From Desulfobulbus alkaliphilus (GTDB taxonomy: Bacteria; Desulfobacterota; Desulfobulbia; Desulfobulbales; Desulfobulbaceae): a DNA stretch of 64,000 nucleotides. The translations under genes were made by a program, and so were the position numbers. The notes under the pieces were generated by a model. The model worked only from the letters and a program-made list of their open reading frames with translations, had not been told where the DNA came from and ran no database searches. Shown piece after piece: positions 45,305 through 52,704 of this stretch. The stretch lies in the NCBI RefSeq assembly GCF_016918545.1, contig NZ_JAFFQC010000016.1:26960-90959 (forward strand), read 5' to 3'. Position 1 is the first letter of the stretch. Each line of letters begins with the position of its first letter.

Positions 45305-45859
45305 TTGCAGTGTCATTTTATTGACAATAGACAGGCGTTCCGCAATGCCAGCCGCCAATGGCTGCGGCCATCTTTTGCCTTGCTCGTCCTCATCTTGCTG
45401 GCAACCATCCTCGCAGGATCGTTGCGGGACCTTTCAGCGCAAACCTGGGAGGCGAGAGTGGTGAGAGTAGCTGACGGTGATTCCCTTGAAGTGCAAAGAG
45501 GATCGCAGCGGTACAGGATCCGGCTTTTTGGCATCGACTGTCCCGAATATGGACAACCTTGCGGAAAAGAGGCGGGCCATTTCACCAGAACCATGGTGAT
45601 GGGGAAGACCGTAACCTTGAAAACCATGGATAAAGACCGCTACGGCCGCATTGTTGCCCTGGTCTGGAGTGGCGACCGCCTGGTCAACCGGGAATTGGTG
45701 AGGAGGGGCTGGGCATGGGTCTATCCAAAGTACTGTCTGGCTCAGCCTTTGTGTACGGAACTGAAAACTTTGGAGCGGAGCGCGAGAATGCAGAGGACAG
45801 GTTTGTGGGAGGAGCGGAACCCTTTACCCCCTTGGCAATGGAAAAGGCTTCAGCGGTAA
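45305..45859 (+). CDS. Thermonuclease-family (staphylococcal nuclease-like) protein
   Basis: 184 residues. The start is TTG, chosen because AAGGAG lies exactly six bases upstream and no ATG fits. An N-terminal membrane anchor or uncleaved signal (SFALLVLILLATILAGSLRD) is followed by an SNase domain: VVRVADGDSLEV, YRIRLFGIDCPEYGQPCGKE, KDRYGRIVALVW. Catalytic Arg, Asp and Glu positions are present. Probably a cell-surface or periplasmic nuclease. Stands alone between the regulators and the cytochrome. Confidence 0.88.
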   Translation: MQCHFIDNRQAFRNASRQWLRPSFALLVLILLATILAGSLRDLSAQTWEARVVRVADGDSLEVQRGSQRYRIRLFGIDCPEYGQPCGKEAGHFTRTMVMGKTVTLKTMDKDRYGRIVALVWSGDRLVNRELVRRGWAWVYPKYCLAQPLCTELKTLERSARMQRTGLWEERNPLPPWQWKRLQR

Positions 45860-45880
45860 CCGCTCTGCAAATGACCGCTA

Positions 45881-45915
45881 CCCTGGATCCGTGAGCGTCC
45901 GTCACGGATTCAGGG
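45881..45915. repeat. Minimal repeat copy R6: terminal arms only
   Basis: Arms CCCTGGATCCGTGA and TCACGGATTCAGGG separated by 7 nt (GCGTCCG): 14-bp arms with one mismatch. It is what would remain if everything between the ends of the longer repeats were lost. It lies between the convergent nuclease and cytochrome genes and contains the last codon positions of the cytochrome gene; it could act as a hairpin terminator. A second partial arm (CCTGGATTCGTGAGCG) is at 45927-45942. Confidence 0.75.
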
Positions 45916-47289
45916 GGACTCCATCTCCTGGATTCGTGAGCGTTCGACCGAGCGATCCGGGGCCAGCCCTTCAATCCAGGGGTCGTTGGTGTACCCCAGC
46001 GCATCCCAGGGTAACCGGCCTGATTTACCGTGGCAGTCCATGCAACCCAGGGCCTGGGCAGTGGGTGCAACCCCATGATTCAGCCGGCGGAACGAGGCGG
46101 TGGTGGTGAACCCGAGGGAACCGCTGAAGGGCAGGCGCAAATTGTTCATGCCTTCGGCGGCGATTTGATCCCAACCTGCATCACTGAAAAAGGTGGGGAC
46201 CGCCCGTGTCAGGGCCGGGGAGATAAGATAGCGATACCTGGCATCGTAGAGTTGGGTGCCAAACAACACCGCAAAAGGGTGGATCCGTGCTGCCTGGTCA
46301 CGGGGTGACGGTGAAAGGAGGGAGGTGAGTGTCTCCGGTTGAATCCGTCCCCCCCGCTCATATATCTGATCACCTCCGTTGTCCCAGAGATAGGTCGGCA
46401 GCAGGTTGCTTGCCATGGTCAGGCCTTCCGCGGTTTGAAAAGGGGTTGGCTGCTGCGTGTACTGATCCACGGTGGTGCCCGACCCCATGAGCCAGTTCCA
46501 GTGGATCAGGGCAGGGGTTGTCCTGCCATGCACGGGAATGTGGCAGGTTTGACAGGCGATGGTTGTCGCATGTCTGTTGAGTTGCTCCCGAGCGTGGGGG
46601 GTGCTGGAATGGCAGGCGATACAGCCGGTTTTTTTCGGATCAGCTTCGTCAAGGGTGAGCTGACGTTGCAGGACATGTCGTCCTTGACCGGGATGACACT
46701 GCTGACAGGAGAGGGCCGCACCGCTATGGTGGAGATGGACATCCGTATCAAAACCACCATGGCCCTGCAAGCCGGTAAGACCACATTCCCTGCCGTGGCA
46801 GGTCAGGCAGTTGGTGGGTCTGGGCGGGCCGACCTTGGCGGCAATCCGGGCGAGGTCGACGGAGTCGACCGGTGCGCCCAGTTCCCGCCGGTAGGTGCCG
46901 GTGGTATCATGACAGACAAGGCAGTCAATATCAGCGGCCGCACTTGGGTCATGACGACCGCTGAGCAGGTTTGTGCTGATGTGACAGGTCATGCACCGGG
47001 ATGGATTGGCGGTCACACTCACAGCGAAAAAGGTCAAGCCGGTTTTTTTTGCAAAAGTTCTCTGTTCAGCGCCAATGATCCGGGAACGTTCCCAGGTCCA
47101 GTGGCTTGACTGCAGAATATCCTCGCCCTGGCCGGCGTGGCAGCTCAGGCATTGCTTGGTGACGGCGCGCGCATCGGCAAAGGGGCCGGTGAGGGACTGG
47201 TGATTACCCAGGGCATGGAGGGGGCAGACAAATCCCGCCAGAATGAAAAGCAGGGCTGTAAGAAGCCGGGCAGGGTGAAGCAGCTGCAT
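45910..47289 (-). CDS. Octahaem c-type cytochrome (OTR/tetrathionate-reductase-like family)
   Basis: 459 residues from ATG 47289, five bases after AAGGTG. A Sec signal (LTALLFILAGFVCPLHA) is followed by eight CxxCH haem sites: CLSCH, CMTCH, CLVCH, CLTCH, CQQCH, CIACH, CQTCH and, 200 residues later, CMDCH. The segment HWTWERS after haem 1 resembles the octahaem tetrathionate reductase family of Shewanella. Periplasmic; it would reduce sulphur or nitrogen oxyanions, substrate unknown. The last residues and the stop codon lie in repeat R6. Confidence 0.82.
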   Translation of the reverse strand: MQLLHPARLLTALLFILAGFVCPLHALGNHQSLTGPFADARAVTKQCLSCHAGQGEDILQSSHWTWERSRIIGAEQRTFAKKTGLTFFAVSVTANPSRCMTCHISTNLLSGRHDPSAAADIDCLVCHDTTGTYRRELGAPVDSVDLARIAAKVGPPRPTNCLTCHGRECGLTGLQGHGGFDTDVHLHHSGAALSCQQCHPGQGRHVLQRQLTLDEADPKKTGCIACHSSTPHAREQLNRHATTIACQTCHIPVHGRTTPALIHWNWLMGSGTTVDQYTQQPTPFQTAEGLTMASNLLPTYLWDNGGDQIYERGGRIQPETLTSLLSPSPRDQAARIHPFAVLFGTQLYDARYRYLISPALTRAVPTFFSDAGWDQIAAEGMNNLRLPFSGSLGFTTTASFRRLNHGVAPTAQALGCMDCHGKSGRLPWDALGYTNDPWIEGLAPDRSVERSRIQEMESP

Positions 47290-47325
47290 ATGATCACCTT
47301 GAGAAGTGCTGGTGCATGGTTCCAG

Positions 47326-47544
47326 CCTGGAACCGTGAATGGTCGCCCGTGGGTTACCTTCGTTGTCCGTGGCTGTTCGATACAAAAATACTGTATCGGA
47401 CGTTTACAGGCAATGAAGATGGTGTGTGCACGGATACCCCGAAGGGTGGCGGATGAAAGGTACTGCCCAGGATGCCGCCGCAATTATAATCTGAGGACAG
47501 CAAAATAAAAACCGAACAAGCGTCCATCCGTCACAAGGTCCAGG
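47326..47544 (-). repeat. Dispersed palindromic repeat, long form, copy R7
   Basis: 219 bp. Plus strand starts CCTGGAACCGTGAATGGTCG and ends CCGTCACAAGGTCCAGG. It contains the extra fold-back block. The central hairpin on the minus strand is ACCC-TTCG-GGGT, an A-T pair replacing the usual G-C: a compensatory change. It lies 23 nt after the ftsH stop, between ftsH and the octahaem cytochrome gene. Confidence 0.88.
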
Positions 47545-47567
47545 CTTTGACTGTGACCGTCGTTCTC

Positions 47568-49370
47568 TCACCTCCGCTGGTCAATTTCGTTGGCCGTGCC
47601 GATAAGCTCCCGGATCTCCTCACGGGAAAGGATTTCACGTTCCAACAGGGCAACAGTTATTTTTTCCAGCTGTGAACGGTGTTTCTCCAGGATAACCTTG
47701 GCGGTCTCGTACGCCGAAACCACCAGTTCTTTGACTTCGGTATCGATGAGGATCGCGGTCTGCTCGCTGATAATCTCGGCTGGTCGGCTGCTCATGGGAT
47801 GCGTTGCTCTGAAAGCCAGTGGTCCCACGGCTTTGCTCATGCCCCACTCGCAGACCATTTTTCGCGCTAACTCCGATACCCGTTCAATATCGTTACCCGC
47901 GCCGGTGGTCATCTGGTTGAAAACAATTTCCTCGGCGACTCTGCCCCCCAACAGTGTGCACAGGTTATTGAACAGATAGGTCCGATCATGGGAATTGCGC
48001 TCTTCTTCCGGGAGCTGCATCGTGAGGCCCAGAGCCCGCCCGCGGGGAATGATGGTGACTTTATGGACAGGGTCAGCGCCCGGCAGCATCCAGGCTACCA
48101 GGGCATGGCCGGCTTCGTGGTAGGCTGTGATCTTTTTTTCCCGGTCGGTGATGATCAGGCTACGTCGCTCGGCGCCCATCAGCACCTTGTCTTTGGCTGA
48201 CTCCAGGATATCCATGGTAATCACTTCGGCGTTTTTCCTGGTCATCAGCAGCGCGGCTTCATTGACCATGCTGGCAAGTTGCGCACCGGAGAATCCGGGT
48301 GTTCCCTTGGCGATGACCTGCCAGTCAATATCTTCTGCAGTTTTGGTATTCCGCGCATGAACCTTGAGGATTTTTTCCCGGCCACCGACATCGGGCAGAG
48401 GGACCATGACCTGACGATCGAAACGGCCTGGACGCAGCAGGGCCGGATCAAGGATGTCCTGACGGTTGGTGGCGGCAATGATAATGACATGATCATTGGC
48501 TTCAAAACCATCCATCTCCACCAGTAACTGATTGAGCGTCTGTTCACGCTCATCGTTTCCCCCCGCGCCGGTACCTGAGCTGCGATGACGGCCGACGGCA
48601 TCAATTTCATCGATGAAGATGATACAAGGGGCCTTCTTTTTCCCTTCAGTGAACAAGTCCCGGACTCGTGAAGCACCGATGCCAACGTACATTTCCACAA
48701 AATTTGAGCCACTGATGGAGAAAAAAGGGACCCCGGCCTCACCGGCAATGGCTTTGGCAAGCAAGGTTTTACCGGTACCTGGCTCGCCATAAAGGAGAAC
48801 ACCGGTGGGAATACGGGCCCCGGCGGCAACAAATTTTTCGGGTTTTTTGAGAAAATCGACCAGCTCGGCAACTTCTTCCTTGGCCTCGTCAATGCCGGCG
48901 ACATCGTCTAGTTTTATTTTCGATTCCTCCGGATTGATAAGGCGAGCTTTGCTTTTGCCAAAGGCCATAACCCGGCCACCACCACCCCGGCTGCTTCCTT
49001 TTTGAAAAAAGAAAAACCAGAGAAAAAGCAAAAGCAGAATCGGCACCCAGATAAGCAGGGTGGGCAGGTACCAGGGAGGCTGAGAGGTCTGTTCGGCAGT
49101 GACGGCTACATTTTTGGCAAGAAGACGCTCGAGGGCTGCATGGGCCGGTGGGACAATGGTTGTATACTGGGTGCCGTCAGCAGTTCTCCAGAAGACGGCA
49201 TCGTCGATCACGGTTACCCTGGAGAGAACACCGCTTTCGACCCTGTCGAGGAATTCAGTATAGGGAACAGCAATATGTTTTTCCGGGGTTTTTTTGAAGT
49301 AATTAAAGGCAAGGAGAGCGATGAGGGCAATAATCAGCCAAATGGAGAGATTTTTATAAAACTGCTGCAC
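47568..49370 (-). CDS. ftsH: ATP-dependent membrane zinc metalloprotease FtsH
   Basis: 600 residues from GTG 49370, chosen because AGGAG lies six bases upstream and FYKNLSIWL is a standard FtsH beginning. Two membrane helices (about 10-25 and 103-122), AAA+ with Walker A GEPGTGKT (195-202), Walker B IFIDEID (251-257), arginine-finger region [18 protein letters not shown] (301-318), and zinc site HEAGH (418-422). Degrades membrane and regulatory proteins. The frame stays open 85 codons upstream, but that part crosses a hairpin and looks non-coding. One of two FtsH genes here. Confidence 0.95.
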   Translation of the reverse strand: MQQFYKNLSIWLIIALIALLAFNYFKKTPEKHIAVPYTEFLDRVESGVLSRVTVIDDAVFWRTADGTQYTTIVPPAHAALERLLAKNVAVTAEQTSQPPWYLPTLLIWVPILLLLFLWFFFFQKGSSRGGGGRVMAFGKSKARLINPEESKIKLDDVAGIDEAKEEVAELVDFLKKPEKFVAAGARIPTGVLLYGEPGTGKTLLAKAIAGEAGVPFFSISGSNFVEMYVGIGASRVRDLFTEGKKKAPCIIFIDEIDAVGRHRSSGTGAGGNDEREQTLNQLLVEMDGFEANDHVIIIAATNRQDILDPALLRPGRFDRQVMVPLPDVGGREKILKVHARNTKTAEDIDWQVIAKGTPGFSGAQLASMVNEAALLMTRKNAEVITMDILESAKDKVLMGAERRSLIITDREKKITAYHEAGHALVAWMLPGADPVHKVTIIPRGRALGLTMQLPEEERNSHDRTYLFNNLCTLLGGRVAEEIVFNQMTTGAGNDIERVSELARKMVCEWGMSKAVGPLAFRATHPMSSRPAEIISEQTAILIDTEVKELVVSAYETAKVILEKHRSQLEKITVALLEREILSREEIRELIGTANEIDQRR

Positions 49371-49596
49371 GGGGTGCTCCTGATAAGAGAAAAACTGGTT
49401 CTGTGTTGATCGTTTTGTAATGCCGGGTGAGCGGCCCACCTGGCGTATGCGAAGGAGGGCCGTTATCCCGCACAGTTGGCCAAGGAACGATAGGAGTCCA
49501 GGAAGCTGGAACCTGGCCGGCAGAACCAGGCCGCATGCCTTCATTGAGCTACCATAAAAACCGTCAAAGGTAAAGATGGACGAATCTTGGGGATGG

Positions 49597-49636
49597 CGAG
49601 AAAGAAACCTCTTCAGGGCCGCCACCCTGAAGAGGT
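49597..49636 (-). terminator. Perfect 12-bp hairpin with T-rich tail upstream of ftsH
   Basis: Minus strand ACCTCTTCAGGG, 6-nt loop, CCCTGAAGAGGT, then TTTCTTTCT. It looks like an intrinsic terminator about 230 nt before the ftsH start, and about 40-70 nt after the predicted start of a sigma-54-like promoter. It could be an attenuator for ftsH or the 3' end of a small RNA of about 80 nt. Confidence 0.55.
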
Positions 49637-49688
49637 ATGCAGGAAGATTGCTCGTTATCTGAATGGAGCGACTACCTGCTTGAGTACT

Positions 49689-49704
49689 TGCGTTATTCGT
49701 GCCA
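49689..49704 (-). promoter_or_regulatory. Probable sigma-54 promoter upstream of ftsH
   Basis: Minus strand TGGCACG, 5 nt, ACGCA: the -24 box is perfect, GG-N10-GC spacing is exact, and only the TT of the -12 box is changed. Predicted start near 49678, followed by the hairpin at 49607-49636 and then ftsH. Confidence 0.48.
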
Positions 49705-50253
49705 TTTTTGTTGACCAGGTTATTTTTTTAACATATTGACCCATGGTTTTTTTTGATGACAGCGGGAAAATATTTCAAAAGGATTGTTGAGAAAAATCCT
49801 GTCAACAGGAGCAAATGTCGCCTGATTTAAAAAGATACTGGCTCATTTTGATCGAACGGTGTAAGAGTTTGTTCCGTGAAATCTGTCCTGTTTTTTTTGG
49901 GATGTTTTTTCGTATCTCTATGTAAATTAATCTTTTTTTCAGCAACTGAAGTGCAAGTAAACGGGAATTAATAATTTCCACCAATATTTTATTATCTAAT
50001 TGGGATAATAATGATCATCTAGTTTGTAATATTTTTGTCAATTAGTATTGATATTTTCTTGACGTGATTGTGGATGCCGGTTAAAAATGCAACATAATGA
50101 ACGTGTGGCTACGTTCGGGTCCGGGCTGGCCGGCCATCGATATCCGGACCATAACGAAAAAGGAGGTGCAGAAAAGTCGAACAACCGGGTTTTTATCCGC
50201 CAATAAAACCCGGTGGAAGAGAACTATCCGGGGGACCGGAGTAAGGAGAGTCT

Positions 50254-50370
50254 ATGGAAGCTATACTGTTTTTCGTTATCTGGCTGGGTGGCGCTGTTCT
50301 CCATACGCTGTTCGATCTGAGGATCAAACCGGTCCTTCAGGCCGTCAGGGAAGAAAGCGATTTGCCCTAA
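50254..50370 (+). CDS. Tiny membrane protein upstream of NrfD
   Basis: 38 residues: one hydrophobic helix (AILFFVIWLGGAVLHTLFDL) and a short charged tail. TAAGGAGA precedes the ATG at ideal spacing. It is followed 90 nt later by an NrfD gene. Its place and size recall HmcD, the small membrane subunit in Desulfovibrio Hmc operons, but sequence relationship cannot be shown at this length. Possibly an accessory subunit of the NrfD complex. Confidence 0.65.
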   Translation: MEAILFFVIWLGGAVLHTLFDLRIKPVLQAVREESDLP

Positions 50371-50460
50371 CTACATTATTGTATCTGTCGCAACTACTAC
50401 AAATCAGCAGAGGGTGAACGTAACGGAACACCCCCAATTTGATATGGAGGAACAAGTGCC

Positions 50461-51654
50461 ATGCAAAATATATTGACTAAGGTTCTGCCCCAGGAAGGAG
50501 GGCTCGAAGGAAGCACGTCCCGTGCGTATAACGGAGTCATTATTTTTTTAGGAGCCTTTACCCTGATCGGGGTCGCTTTCGGTCTGCACGCCATGATTGT
50601 CGGCTTTCATCAGGTCTACGGGGTGACCCGTGAGGTGCCGTGGGGACTGGCGCTGGCTGGTTATGTCTTTTTTGTCGTGACTTCAACGGGCCTGTGTCTG
50701 ATTTCATCCATAGGGCACGTCTTTGGCTTCCAGGCCTTCAAACCCATTGCCAAACGCTCGGTGTATCTGGCAATTGCCACCATAGTTGCCGGTTTTCTCG
50801 TCATTGCCTTTGAAATTGAAAATCCCTGGCGAATGGCTGTCTATAATATCACCTCGCCGAACCTGCTGTCGAGTATCTGGTGGATGGGGACTCTCTACGG
50901 GGCGTATCTCTTTTTCATGCTGATCGAGTTTGCTCTTCTCCAGGTCAATCGGCACAGAATTGCCGGGATGTTCGGGCTGCTTGGTGTTATTGCCGGTGTT
51001 GCCGCCCACTCTAATCTCGGCGCGGTCTTCGGGTTGCTCAGTGCCCGTGAATTCTGGCACGGACCCTTCATGCCCATCTATTTCATCACTTCGGCAATGA
51101 TGTCAGGCTGTGCCGCGGTTATATTCTTTCACTGGCTGGGATATAAGATCAACGGCTGGAAAATGAGTGAGGAGTTGGAGCATTCTCTTCGTTGCGTAGC
51201 CAAGCTTGGTGCCCTGATGTACGTTGTGATCATGTTCTTCACCACCTGGAAGTTTATCTCCGGTGTGTACGGACAGATTCCCGGAAAATATGAAGCTATC
51301 ATGGCCTTGGTCAGCGGTCCGTATTCCATGAAATTCTGGATTGGTGAAGTCGCCATGGGTCTTGTAATTCCCTTTATCATTATCCTTGCGGTCAGAGCCA
51401 GGAACCTGACCGCGATGGCCTTCGGTTCTCTGTTGAGTATCATCGGTATCTTTGTCATGCGCTATAATCTGGTTGTCGTCGGTCTGGTTATCCCTGGATA
51501 TCATGAGTTCGGCATCGTCGGCCTGCCCCATATTCTGCCGTATACGCCAACGCTGCATGAATGGATGGTCACTCTGGCCGGGTTCTCCTTCTGCGGGGTT
51601 CTGTTCATGTTGGGAGAACGATTGTTCCGCGGCCATCTGTCCGAAGATCACTGA
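50461..51654 (+). CDS. NrfD/HmcC-family quinone-interacting membrane protein
   Basis: 397 residues with about ten membrane helices. Diagnostic NrfD segments include FGLHAMIVGFHQVYGVTREV, PWGLALAGYVFFVVTSTGLC and FEIENPWRMAVYNITSPNLL. Such subunits exchange electrons with menaquinone for a periplasmic Fe-S partner. No partner is encoded beside it; the Fe-S protein at 56181-56936 is a candidate. AGGAGG-like sequence (TATGGAGG) precedes the ATG. Confidence 0.9.
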   Translation: MQNILTKVLPQEGGLEGSTSRAYNGVIIFLGAFTLIGVAFGLHAMIVGFHQVYGVTREVPWGLALAGYVFFVVTSTGLCLISSIGHVFGFQAFKPIAKRSVYLAIATIVAGFLVIAFEIENPWRMAVYNITSPNLLSSIWWMGTLYGAYLFFMLIEFALLQVNRHRIAGMFGLLGVIAGVAAHSNLGAVFGLLSAREFWHGPFMPIYFITSAMMSGCAAVIFFHWLGYKINGWKMSEELEHSLRCVAKLGALMYVVIMFFTTWKFISGVYGQIPGKYEAIMALVSGPYSMKFWIGEVAMGLVIPFIIILAVRARNLTAMAFGSLLSIIGIFVMRYNLVVVGLVIPGYHEFGIVGLPHILPYTPTLHEWMVTLAGFSFCGVLFMLGERLFRGHLSEDH

Positions 51655-51737
51655 GGAAAACCGTGCGATCCGGCAGGGGACAATTGGAAAACCCAATTGT
51701 CTCCTTTCCGGATGGCCGGTTCCGCAAGGAGACCGGT

Positions 51738-52181
51738 ATGGCGAGAAAAAAGACTGAAATACAGGCAATTCGATCAGATGTTCCTATTTATCCGATTGGA
51801 GTTGCCGCAAAACTGTTGAATGTACACCCGAGAACATTACGGATTTATGAAAAAGAGGGGCTGGTGCAACCGACCCTGGTTGGGAATCGGCGGATGTTTT
51901 CCGCCGATGATATTCAGTGGATAACCTGCCTGCGCACTTTTATTCACGAGGAAGGAATCAGTATTCCCGGTTTGAAAAAGTTGCTGGAATACGTTCCTTG
52001 CTGGGAAGTTTCAGATTGTCCGCCGGAGATTCATCAGAATTGTGGAGGTCGTGTGGATCGAGCTGTTCCCAAAACACTGCACCAGGTAGGTGATGCCGTC
52101 GCCAAGGCGGAAGCGAAAGAAAGCGACACCTTGAAAAGAACAGCAACCGGGCAAAAAAAAAAGCACAAATCATCGGGTTGA
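51738..52181 (+). CDS. MerR-family regulator with Cys-rich C-terminus
   Basis: 147 residues. MerR-type winged helix at about 18-85 (YPIGVAAKLLNVHPRTLRIY, ADDIQWITCLRTFIHEEGIS). After it come three cysteines, CWEVSDC at 88-94 and C102 (C-x5-C-x7-C), then a Lys-rich tail. The cysteines could hold a metal or Fe-S cluster and sense redox state; this is inference. AAGGAG lies seven bases before the ATG. Placed 83 nt after NrfD, it probably regulates that unit. Confidence 0.85.
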   Translation: MARKKTEIQAIRSDVPIYPIGVAAKLLNVHPRTLRIYEKEGLVQPTLVGNRRMFSADDIQWITCLRTFIHEEGISIPGLKKLLEYVPCWEVSDCPPEIHQNCGGRVDRAVPKTLHQVGDAVAKAEAKESDTLKRTATGQKKKHKSSG

Positions 52182-52313
52182 TGCCCTATATCGAAACACG
52201 AAGGCTGGCGGTTATCGGCCTGTAAAGTTTTTCTCCATGGATAATTGGCGTGTCGGTGGTCGGTACAAAAACATCAGGAACCACTCGCTAACGGCGGCGC
52301 AATGAGAGGAATT

Positions 52314-52424
52314 ATGCAGCCGGAAAGCTGTCAACCCGAGAGGATAAAACTTCTTGGGTTTTTGCTCAAAAGTTGCCCATTGAGTGAAAATTATCGTGAA
52401 GCGATCAACGTAAAGGTTTTTTAA
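52314..52424 (+). CDS. Candidate 36-residue small protein
   Basis: An ATG after GAGAGGAATT opens a 36-codon frame whose TAA (52422-52424) runs directly into an intrinsic terminator. The predicted peptide starts MQPESCQPERIKLLGFLLKS, has two Cys and a short amphipathic stretch, and shows no signal peptide. A ribosome site plus immediate terminator is the evidence; there is no recognised family. It lies 132 nt after the MerR gene and may be co-transcribed with it. Confidence 0.4.
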   Translation: MQPESCQPERIKLLGFLLKSCPLSENYREAINVKVF

Positions 52425-52461
52425 AAAGCGTATCGGACTGGATCCGATACGCTTTTTTTTT
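52423..52461 (+). terminator. Strong intrinsic terminator
   Basis: AGCGTATCGGA, 5-nt loop CTGGA, TCCGATACGCT, followed by nine T. The stem extends by four further A-T pairs. It ends the plus-strand unit containing NrfD and the MerR gene (and the candidate small ORF). Confidence 0.9.
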
Positions 52462-52486
52462 CAGCGAGGCAACTGCAAGACTGTAT

Positions 52487-52704
52487 CCTGGATCCGTGAG
52501 CGTTTGTCCGCGCGTCATCTTTATTGTCTGTGATCCTTTGATTAAGGGACACTTTATCGGACGGTTACGGGTAATGAAAATGGGGTGAGAACGGATGCCC
52601 CGAAGGGCAGCTGGTGCAAGGTATCGTCAAGGATTTCGCTGCAATTATAATATGATTACAGCAAGATATATCCAAAGAAAGCCTCCAGCCATCATGGATT
52701 CAGG
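52487..52704 (-). repeat. Dispersed palindromic repeat, long form, copy R8
   Basis: 218 bp. Plus strand starts CCTGGATCCGTGAGCGTTTG and ends CATCATGGATTCAGG. Central hairpin on the minus strand is TGCCC-TTCG-GGGCA, where a T-A pair replaces C-G at the fifth stem position. It overlaps the 3' end of the sigma-54 regulator and supplies its stop codon. Confidence 0.9.

Larger units (their letters stand above)
49371..50253. other. Long divergent non-coding region upstream of ftsH
   Basis: 883 bases, AT-rich, especially 49730-50090. It holds a sigma-54-like promoter and a terminator-like hairpin directed toward ftsH (listed). Toward the NrfD unit, TTGACG (50059-50064), a 17-nt spacer and TAAAAA form a weak sigma-70-type promoter. 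There is also a 6-bp hairpin AGGATT/AATCCT near 49780-49800. No protein or tRNA gene seen. Confidence 0.6.
52182..52691. other. Region between the MerR gene and the sigma-54 regulator
   Basis: 510 bases holding the candidate small ORF, a strong terminator and repeat R8 (all listed). The part 52182-52300 shows nothing recognised. Confidence 0.6.

Noticed and set aside
49371..49625. 85-codon N-terminal extension of FtsH
   Set aside because: The extension crosses a perfect terminator-like hairpin and has no FtsH-like sequence. The GTG at 49370 has an ideal ribosome site and gives the standard FtsH N-terminus.
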